A stretch of 64,000 nt of DNA from contig NZ_JAGZSD010000007.1 of NCBI RefSeq assembly GCF_018381315.1, positions 132,566-196,565 of the forward strand, given 5' to 3'. Positions 58,441 through 64,000 of this stretch are shown here, piece by piece. Numbering within the stretch: position 1 is the stretch's first letter; each line of letters begins with the position of its first letter. The notes beneath the pieces are model-generated. The model was given only the letters and a program-made list of their open reading frames with translations, searched no databases and was not told the origin of the DNA. A program made the translations under genes and the position numbers. The stretch comes from Anaerostipes sp. GTDB taxonomy: Bacteria; Bacillota; Clostridia; Lachnospirales; Lachnospiraceae.

Positions 58441-60150
58441 TTAGCTTCTGGCTCTTTCTTCTAATAAAGCCTTAACTTCTGCTTCTGTAGCTAACTGCAT
58501 TACTTCCTCTGCCAAAGCTTTCGCTTCATCCATGGTCCATAATGACATCACTTTTCTTGTAGCAAGAATCGCGGTAGCACTCACTGAGAACTCATTCAGT
58601 CCGAATGCAAGAAGTACCGGCACAAGCAGCGGATCACTGGCAGCTTCTCCGCACATACCAGCCATAATTCCCTCTTTGTTTGCAGCGCTGATGATGTTCT
58701 GGATGGAACGGAGCACTGCCGGGTTATATGCTGAGTACAGGTAAGCCACATCAGAATTTCCTCTGTCTGCTGCCATTGTATATCCTGTCAGGTCATTCGT
58801 ACCGATGCTGAAGAAATCTGCTTCTTTTGCTAAAATATCAGCAATCAGGCTGGCAGCGGCAGTTTCCATCATAACACCGACTTCTACGTCTTTGTTATAT
58901 GCAATGCCCTCTGCGTCTAATTCTCCTTTGATCTCTTCCAGCAGAGCTTTGACTGCACGGAGCTCATCCACACAGGTTACAAGAGGAACCATGATACGGA
59001 TCTTTCCAAATGCACTTGCTCTTAACAGAGCTCTCAGCTGCGGTCTGTAGATATCAGGACGCTGCAGGCAGAAACGCACTGCACGGAAACCAAGGAACGG
59101 ATTTTCTTCTGTTTCCAGCCCAAGATATGGGAGCGCTTTATCTCCTCCGATATCCAGAGTACGGATAATGACAGGTTTTCCTTCCAAAGTTTCTGCAACT
59201 GTCTTATATGCTTTGAACTGTTCTTCTTCTGTAGGCACGCTGTCGCGGTCCATGAATAAGAACTCAGTACGGAATAATCCCACACCTTCTCCGTCACACT
59301 CAACAACCTTTGCAGCCTCATCCGGTCCTCCGATATTGGCAACCAGTTCAACCACATGTCCGTCAGCAGTCTGAGATGCCTGTCCGATAAACTTGGACAG
59401 AGCAGCTTTCTCTTCAAGATATGCTGCTTTTTTAGCTTTGTAGTCTTCTAAAACAGAATCTTCAGGATTGATATAAGCCTCTCCTGTTGTTCCGTCCAAT
59501 ACGACAACATCTCCGTCTTTGACAATTGAGACGATATTTTCAACACTAAGTACCGCAGGAATCTCCATAGAACGGCAGATGATTGCAGAGTGGGAAGTCT
59601 TTCCTCCGATCTCTGTCAATACACCTTCAACGTTAGCCGGATTGATGCCGGCTGTCATAGACGGTGTCAAATCTTCCGCTACCAGGACAGTTCCTTCCGG
59701 AACAGCACTGATATCAACTTCTTCAACTCCCAATAATATTTTGATTAACCGGGTTTTGATATCTCCTAAGTCAGATGCTCTCTGTTGGGTTAATTCATCC
59801 TCAGCCATGGCAAAAATCTGTGCAAAGAAATCACATGCTTCTTCGACGGCAGCTTCCGCATTGATCTTTTCGTCATCGATCTTTGCATCAATCTGCTCTT
59901 TGATGGCCGGGTCCTGAATCATAAGGATATGTCCCTCTAAGATCTCAGATTCCTGTTCTCCTGCAGTCACCTTCATGGCCTCTACCATCTTCGTTGTCTT
60001 GTCGATGAACACTTCAATCGCTTCGCTTAATCTTTTCTTTTCTGCTTCAGCGTCTGTAATAGTCTCCTTTTTGTAATCCAGGCTCTGTTCCTTGATCACA
60101 ACTACTTTTCCGATGCCGATTCCAGCAGATGCTCCAATACCTTTATACAT
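58441..60150 (-). CDS. ptsI: PTS Enzyme I (phosphoenolpyruvate-protein phosphotransferase)
   Basis: A 569-residue Enzyme I. Phospho-His in GGKTSHSAIICRSMEIPA near residue 190; PEP-binding domain with GVGLFRTEFLFMDRD, RTLDIGGDKALPYL and the active Cys region MCGEAASDP. It passes phosphate from PEP to HPr for all PTS sugars. It follows ptsH by 33 bp and is controlled with it by the RAT/antiterminator upstream. Confidence 0.97.
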   Translation of the reverse strand: MYKGIGASAGIGIGKVVVIKEQSLDYKKETITDAEAEKKRLSEAIEVFIDKTTKMVEAMKVTAGEQESEILEGHILMIQDPAIKEQIDAKIDDEKINAEAAVEEACDFFAQIFAMAEDELTQQRASDLGDIKTRLIKILLGVEEVDISAVPEGTVLVAEDLTPSMTAGINPANVEGVLTEIGGKTSHSAIICRSMEIPAVLSVENIVSIVKDGDVVVLDGTTGEAYINPEDSVLEDYKAKKAAYLEEKAALSKFIGQASQTADGHVVELVANIGGPDEAAKVVECDGEGVGLFRTEFLFMDRDSVPTEEEQFKAYKTVAETLEGKPVIIRTLDIGGDKALPYLGLETEENPFLGFRAVRFCLQRPDIYRPQLRALLRASAFGKIRIMVPLVTCVDELRAVKALLEEIKGELDAEGIAYNKDVEVGVMMETAAASLIADILAKEADFFSIGTNDLTGYTMAADRGNSDVAYLYSAYNPAVLRSIQNIISAANKEGIMAGMCGEAASDPLLVPVLLAFGLNEFSVSATAILATRKVMSLWTMDEAKALAEEVMQLATEAEVKALLEERARS

Positions 60151-60183
60151 ATGCCACCTGTCCCCTTTGTAAAATGAGATTAA

Positions 60184-60447
60184 TTATTCACCTAAACCAG
60201 ACTCAATTAATTCTGTCGCATGTGCTAATGCTGCTTCCTCGTCAGGACCTTCACATACAAGTTCAATTTCTGAACCGCATTTGATACATGCACCGATAAT
60301 GTTCAGGAGGCTCTTTGCATTGATCTTCTTATCTTCGAAAACGATCGTTACGTCAGATTCAAACTTTGTTACTGCCTTTGCTAAAACTCCTGCCGGTCTC
60401 ATGTGTAATCCCTGCTCGTTTTCAATTACAAACTTCTTAGATACCAT
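60184..60447 (-). CDS. ptsH: PTS phosphocarrier protein HPr
   Basis: An 87-residue HPr. Active His15 in LHMRPAGVLA. The Ser46 kinase site is kept as INAKSLLNII, though the residues after Ser (LLNIIGACIKCG) differ from the usual IMGIMSLG, so regulation at Ser46 should be tested rather than assumed. First gene of ptsHI. Confidence 0.95.
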   Translation of the reverse strand: MVSKKFVIENEQGLHMRPAGVLAKAVTKFESDVTIVFEDKKINAKSLLNIIGACIKCGSEIELVCEGPDEEAALAHATELIESGLGE

Positions 60448-60504
60448 AATAAAATCTCCTTCATTCTGTAAATTTTAGTTAATAAATGACGGACTGCCTG
60501 AAAA

Positions 60505-60565
60505 AATACAAAAAGACCCCTTAATAAATGCGCTAATATCTGCTTACATCTATCAAAAAGGTCTT
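60505..60565 (-). terminator. Conditional terminator in the ptsH leader
   Basis: AAGACC (60560-60565 read on the minus strand) pairs with GGTCTT (60513-60518), followed by TTTTTGTATTTTTT. Its 5' arm is also the last six bases of the RAT, so the two structures exclude each other. Confidence 0.8.
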
Positions 60566-60588
60566 GCCTGCATTACCAGTCACAATCC
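60560..60588 (-). promoter_or_regulatory. RAT element (BglG/LicT-type antiterminator binding site)
   Basis: Minus strand starts GGATTGTGACTGGTAATG and ends GCAGGCAAGACC, a 29-base match to the RAT consensus of the LicT/SacY/GlcT family. Bound and stabilised by a CAT domain, it would block the overlapping terminator and allow ptsHI transcription. The gene for a CAT-PRD protein lies just upstream. Confidence 0.88.
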
Positions 60589-60652
60589 AATATTCAATGT
60601 CTAAATCTTATCAAAAACCTTCCTAAATGTCAACTGGAACGAAAAGAAATTC

Positions 60653-61147
60653 CTATTGGATGCCAGCTTCCAAAATCAGCCGTTTTACATATATGATCAG
60701 GTACATTTTTTCATCCACTGATAAGGTATAGCCATAATGTCCCTCTATGTGCTCCACAATCTTCTGGCTGCATATATATGCCTCCGGATATTTTTTCTGG
60801 TTTCTCTCATAGAATTCCACGTCGTCTTCTTCATCTTCCACAGCATGGGATTCTCCGCCTTTTATACTGTTTTCCAGGTATTCCAGATGTGTGATGAACC
60901 TTTGATAGGCAGGCAGGTCTGTCCGGAAGCTGATTTCATAAAATTCCTGTATAATAGCCAGAACCTCCTGTATGAAAGGACTTTTTTCCCTCTGATCCAG
61001 TGTAAAGATCTTCTCTATCTTTGTCTTGTCCAGTTCATCTCCCGCTTTTTTGCGGAACCCTATGCCCTTTCCCATCAGAATAACTTCATGATGATTCGTG
61101 TCAAAGGTGCTGACCACGTTATTGTTTATCACTTTCTGTATAATCAT
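60653..61147 (-). CDS. Short CAT-PRD transcription antiterminator (LicT/GlcT-like, single PRD)
   Basis: A 164-residue BglG-family protein. Residues 1-55 are a CAT RNA-binding domain (MIIQKVINNNVVSTFDTN, HHEVILMGKGIGFRKKAGDE, KIEKIFTL). Only one PRD follows (IQEVLAIIQEFYEI to DEKMYLIIYVKRLI); the usual two-PRD proteins have about 280 residues. The RAT 65 bp downstream and ptsHI beyond are its likely targets. It begins 8 bp after hflX with AGGAGGACGT, so it may share hflX transcription. Confidence 0.88.
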   Translation of the reverse strand: MIIQKVINNNVVSTFDTNHHEVILMGKGIGFRKKAGDELDKTKIEKIFTLDQREKSPFIQEVLAIIQEFYEISFRTDLPAYQRFITHLEYLENSIKGGESHAVEDEEDDVEFYERNQKKYPEAYICSQKIVEHIEGHYGYTLSVDEKMYLIIYVKRLILEAGIQ

Positions 61148-61155
61148 ACGTCCTC

Positions 61156-62394
61156 CTACACCATTCCTAATATTTCTTTTGGTATATATGCCTCCACATA
61201 AATGCCGTCTTCCCGGTATTCTTCTTTTAACAGCTGTCCATGGTTTCTGATCGCCTGGATCTTTCCTGCCTCGTCATAGCCATACTTTTTTTCCAGATAT
61301 ATTTTCTGTCTGCTGAGAACATCTTCAATCACGTTTAAAAGTTCTCCGGTTCCGGTTCCTTCTCTGGCAGAGATCTTAACGGTTTCATCTGCGTGGACAT
61401 CTTTCAGGAGCATACTTTGATCTGCCCGGTCTATCTTATTAAAAGCCGTAATCACAGGCGTATCCTTTATTCCCAGCTGGCTCAGCGTCTCATATACAGC
61501 TTCCATCTGCTGTTCCATACACGGATTGGAACAATCCACCACATGGAGAATTACATCACTGTATTTTGCTTCTTCCAGTGTGCTCTTAAATGCATCTACC
61601 AGATGGTGCGGCAGTTTCCTGATAAATCCAACTGTATCCGTCATAAGAATTGTCTGCCCGCTGTTCAGCACAACACTCTTTGTTGTGGGATCCAGTGTGG
61701 CAAACAGCTGGTCTTCCTCCAAAACTCCGGCGTCCGTAAAAAAGTTCAGCAGTGTGGATTTTCCTGCATTCGTATATCCCACAATACAGATAACCGGGGT
61801 ATGATTTTTCTGTCTCTGTTTTCTCTGCACATCCCTGTGTTTGATCACGCCGGAAAGCTCTGATTTCAAGTGAGAAATCCTGGTACGGATCAGACGCCGG
61901 TCCATCTCAAGCTTCTTTTCTCCCGGGCCTCTCGTTCCGATACCTCCACCCAGCCTGGAAAGGCTCACGCCCTTTCCGGTCAGCTTTGTAGCACGGTAAC
62001 GCAGCTGCGCCAATTCCACCTGGATCTTTCCCTCTTTTGTGCGCGCACGCTTTGCAAAAATATCCAGAATCACCAGTGTCCGGTCCATCACCTTGATGTC
62101 CAATATCTGTGAGAGGCCGGCAATCTGTGCCGGTGACAATTCATCATCACACACAATACCGTCTGCCTCTGTCTCAAACAAAAGATCACGGATTTCCTCT
62201 ATCTTGCCCTTTCCGACATAAGTGCCGGGATGGATCCGCTCCCTGGCCTGAAGGATGCTTCCTGCAGTCTCAGCTCCAGCAGTCCTGACAAGTTCCTCAA
62301 GCTCTTCTAAGGATTCCTCTGCCTCCCTTGTCTCTCCCAGACAGACTCCCACCAGAATTACTTTTTCTTTTTTCTGCTCCAGTATTTCTTCCAT
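61156..62394 (-). CDS. hflX: GTPase HflX (ribosome rescue/splitting)
   Basis: About 412 residues. HflX N-terminal domain (AGSILQARERIHPGTYVGKG, DDELSPAQIAGLSQIL), coiled-coil linker and GTPase: G1 GYTNAGKSTLLN, G3 DTVGFIRKLPHHLV, G4 FNKIDRA. The start MEEILEQKK is preceded by AAGGAA; the longer reading from 62442 overlaps the previous gene's end and lacks a site. Binds the 50S ribosome under stress. Confidence 0.95.
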   Translation of the reverse strand: MEEILEQKKEKVILVGVCLGETREAEESLEELEELVRTAGAETAGSILQARERIHPGTYVGKGKIEEIRDLLFETEADGIVCDDELSPAQIAGLSQILDIKVMDRTLVILDIFAKRARTKEGKIQVELAQLRYRATKLTGKGVSLSRLGGGIGTRGPGEKKLEMDRRLIRTRISHLKSELSGVIKHRDVQRKQRQKNHTPVICIVGYTNAGKSTLLNFFTDAGVLEEDQLFATLDPTTKSVVLNSGQTILMTDTVGFIRKLPHHLVDAFKSTLEEAKYSDVILHVVDCSNPCMEQQMEAVYETLSQLGIKDTPVITAFNKIDRADQSMLLKDVHADETVKISAREGTGTGELLNVIEDVLSRQKIYLEKKYGYDEAGKIQAIRNHGQLLKEEYREDGIYVEAYIPKEILGMV

Positions 62395-62438
62395 TCTGTT
62401 CCTTTCCTTCCGCTCTGCTTCAACTGCTGAAAGTAAAA

Positions 62439-62858
62439 TCAAATATTTTTCACGGCGATCATCAGCGCTTTTTCTTTTGGCGATATCTCCGGCTCTCCTT
62501 TTTCATACAATGTCTGCTTCTTTTTCTTTTCTTCCTGCTCTTTTTTATACTTTGCAATATCCATGCCGATATACTCAGACGCCGTACCATGTGTCCACTC
62601 CATCCCGGATCCTTCCGCTGAGACAGCATCAACCACTTTTTTCTCCCGGTCTGCGGCAAGTATTACGATGTATTCTTTGTTAAAAACAGTTCCTTTACAC
62701 AGCCCGAACCCGATTTGATAATCTTTTCCATATGTTTTTCTGAAGTCCTCATATAATTTTCTTACCTCATCGGACTGCTGCTTAATCATATAAGAATATC
62801 CGATAAATGCCAGTATCGCTATGATTATGATTGCTCCCACTGCAATTTTCATCAACAT
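62439..62858 (-). CDS. Membrane-anchored protein of unknown function
   Basis: A 139-residue protein with one N-terminal TM helix (IAVGAIIIIAILAFIGYSY) and a soluble domain, probably cytoplasmic or external by orientation not determinable here, ending in a Lys/Glu-rich stretch (YKKEQEEKKKKQTLYEKG). It is just upstream of hflX on the same strand. No family recognised. Confidence 0.75.
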   Translation of the reverse strand: MLMKIAVGAIIIIAILAFIGYSYMIKQQSDEVRKLYEDFRKTYGKDYQIGFGLCKGTVFNKEYIVILAADREKKVVDAVSAEGSGMEWTHGTASEYIGMDIAKYKKEQEEKKKKQTLYEKGEPEISPKEKALMIAVKNI

Positions 62859-63010
62859 ATTTTATCCCTTCTTTCTTCCTGAAAAATAAATTCTGCAAAT
62901 ATAAACACTAAAAGACTCTTCAACTTGTTTGATTATAGATTAGGAAATCAAAAATAACAATATATAAAGCATTAATTTTATAATACCAATGACAATTTTT
63001 GATATTTTTA

Positions 63011-63039
63011 TTGTTATTTTCTAATACATTGTATATAAT
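63011..63039 (+). promoter_or_regulatory. Promoter of the small membrane protein gene
   Basis: TTGTTA (63011-63016), 17 bp, TATAAT (63034-63039). The 62859-63084 stretch is otherwise A/T-rich without a gene. Confidence 0.7.
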
Positions 63040-63084
63040 AGAATCAAATTAAAACGGTTTTAATAGTTGTATTTAAGGAGGCGC

Positions 63085-63453
63085 ATGATGATGAAAAAAG
63101 TATCTTTGTTTATTCTTCCTGTTGTATCTTATCTTCTGGCATATATCATAACAGATCTGGAAGAACAGATTCCTTTATATTCAGGTTCAGTACTTAAAAT
63201 TTATATTTTCAAATATTGTTTTTTTATTTTTTTAGGTATCTTTGTATGTTTTTTCAGCAGAAATCTCATGGTTCAATTATTTAACAAAACCACAGTTTTT
63301 TTAAGTCTTGCAGCAATTCTTATCCCTATTGTTTTATGGCTGCTTCTCATCAAAAATAACTTTGTCGGAAATTTTGATCATTACTTTTTAGTATATTTTA
63401 TCTATTTAGGAGGATTTTTTCATACTGCTTTTGCCTGTTATTTCAAAAAATAA
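63085..63453 (+). CDS. Small four-helix membrane protein
   Basis: About 122 residues with four predicted TM segments (VSLFILPVVSYLLAYII, YCFFIFLGIFVCFFS, VFLSLAAILIPIVLWLLL, YFLVYFIYLGGFFHTAF). AAGGAGGCGC precedes a run of three ATGs (63085, 63088, 63091), so the exact start is uncertain. Own promoter and terminator. Family not recognised. Confidence 0.75.
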   Translation: MMMKKVSLFILPVVSYLLAYIITDLEEQIPLYSGSVLKIYIFKYCFFIFLGIFVCFFSRNLMVQLFNKTTVFLSLAAILIPIVLWLLLIKNNFVGNFDHYFLVYFIYLGGFFHTAFACYFKK

Positions 63454-63497
63454 GGGAATCATAAATGCTGAAAACGCATTTATGATTCCCTGGTTTT
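63453..63497. terminator. Bidirectional terminator
   Basis: AGGGAATCATAAATGC (63453-63468) and GCATTTATGATTCCCT (63476-63491), perfect 16-bp stem, then GGTTTTTA; also T-rich on the other side. Confidence 0.9.
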
Positions 63498-63525
63498 TAT
63501 TTCTTCATGCTTTCTGCCTATTACT

Positions 63526-64000
63526 CTAGCCTCTGGTTTTTCCGCCGGCTACATTGATGGTCACTCCATGTACATAGGATGATCTCTGGCTTGCAAGGTA
63601 TACACACATATCTGCCACTTCAGATAACTTTCCGGACCGGCCAAGCGGTGTTGTGGAGGTCTTGCTGTATCCCGCTCTTAACTCATCCACTGTGATTCCT
63701 CTTGTATATGCCAGCGCTGATTCGTATGCCAGTGTTCTCAGCCCCGTTGCTTCCATGATTCCCGGTGCCACTCCTACCACACGCACTCCCTGTTTCCCTA
63801 ATTCCTTTGCCCAGCTTCTGGTCAGGGAATTTACTGCATTCTTTGTCGCTGCGTATACGCTCTGTCCCTCGGATCCTTCCAGCCCGCTCTCTGAGGACAT
63901 GTTGATGATGACCCCTTCTCCTTTTTCCACCAGGATTCTTCCCACTGCCTGCGCACAGAAGAACACTCCTTTTAAGTTGACGCTGCACACTTTATCCCAC
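63526..64000 (-). CDS. Sorbitol-6-phosphate 2-dehydrogenase (3' part; gene continues past window)
   Basis: The last 158 or so residues of a short-chain dehydrogenase. Catalytic Ser in SSESGLEGSEGQ, YAATK with Tyr and Lys, then GVAPGIMEATGLRT, TRGITVDELRAGYSKTS and the ending VAGGKTRG, which closely match SorD-type sorbitol-6-phosphate dehydrogenases that convert sorbitol-6-P to fructose-6-P after PTS uptake. The Rossmann NAD-binding start is outside the window. Confidence 0.85.
   Translation of the reverse strand, partial: WDKVCSVNLKGVFFCAQAVGRILVEKGEGVIINMSSESGLEGSEGQSVYAATKNAVNSLTRSWAKELGKQGVRVVGVAPGIMEATGLRTLAYESALAYTRGITVDELRAGYSKTSTTPLGRSGKLSEVADMCVYLASQRSSYVHGVTINVAGGKTRG

Overview
The window reads as chromosomal DNA of a spore-forming, anaerobic, low-to-mid GC Firmicute, most likely a gut Lachnospiraceae (Clostridia). 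The evidence is a sporulation-type sigma-H gene in the cysE-cysS-mrnC-rlmB order, a HydF [FeFe]-hydrogenase maturase, HPr/EI of the sugar phosphotransferase system, a cysteine T-box, a BirA-type biotin operator, and sigma-A promoters of the TTGACA-17-TATAAT type. The genus is not determined; Anaerostipes-like is a guess. Most genes lie on the minus strand.

Layout. 0-3 kb: a BMP-type lipoprotein and its ABC ATPase (cut by the window edge), trpS, and tRNA-Thr. 3.1-8.1 kb: a T-box(Cys)-controlled operon cysE-cysS-mrnC-rlmB-sigH-metallophosphatase. 8.1-9.8 kb: a BcrAB-like ABC exporter behind a large operator. 9.9-11.5 kb: bioB-bioY with a BirA site. 11.5-18 kb: two small proteins, a hybrid sensor kinase with two extracellular solute-binding domains, and a calcium-type P-ATPase. 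18.1-24.4 kb: the complete F1Fo ATP synthase operon atpBEFHAGDC. 24.8-25.3 kb: a broken M50-like peptidase gene.

25.37-37.67 kb is an AT-rich integrated element bounded by a 55-bp direct repeat of the 3' part of tRNA-Leu(TAG). It holds a tyrosine integrase next to the intact tRNA, a second integrase broken by two frameshifts, a replication-relaxation protein, a TraG/VirD4-like ATPase, an M48 protease, a very large palindrome that could be an origin or oriT, and a cargo operon of five secreted, lipoprotein or membrane-anchored proteins. That operon is divergent from a ribbon-helix-helix regulator and shares a palindromic operator with it. At its left end is a transcription unit with a consensus promoter and a terminator whose only content is three decayed tRNAs.

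37.6-38.3 kb: seven intact tRNAs (Pro, Gly, Arg, His, Gln, Lys, Leu in transcription order). 38.6-43.4 kb: an acidic membrane protein, pcrA, a DUF1836 regulator, a YerC/TrpR-like regulator, and an orphan NMT1-type binding lipoprotein. 43.5-48.6 kb: a three-gene ABC-2 exporter divergent from a NarL-type two-component system, with repeated TTTGTC boxes between them. 48.7-55.2 kb: a CBS/CorC membrane protein, a DUF1653 protein, a second UvrD-like helicase, gltX and hydF. 55.6-58.2 kb: a TVP38-family protein, cutC, a radical SAM protein and a zinc ribbon. 58.4-61.1 kb: ptsI, ptsH and a short CAT-PRD antiterminator, with a near-consensus RAT element between regulator and ptsH. 61.2-64 kb: hflX, two small membrane proteins, and the 3' part of a sorbitol-6-phosphate dehydrogenase.

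The most rewarding targets are the 12.3-kb element (decayed-tRNA transcription unit, long palindrome, RHH-controlled surface cargo, tandem basic micro-ORFs) and the single-PRD antiterminator/RAT switch in front of ptsHI.
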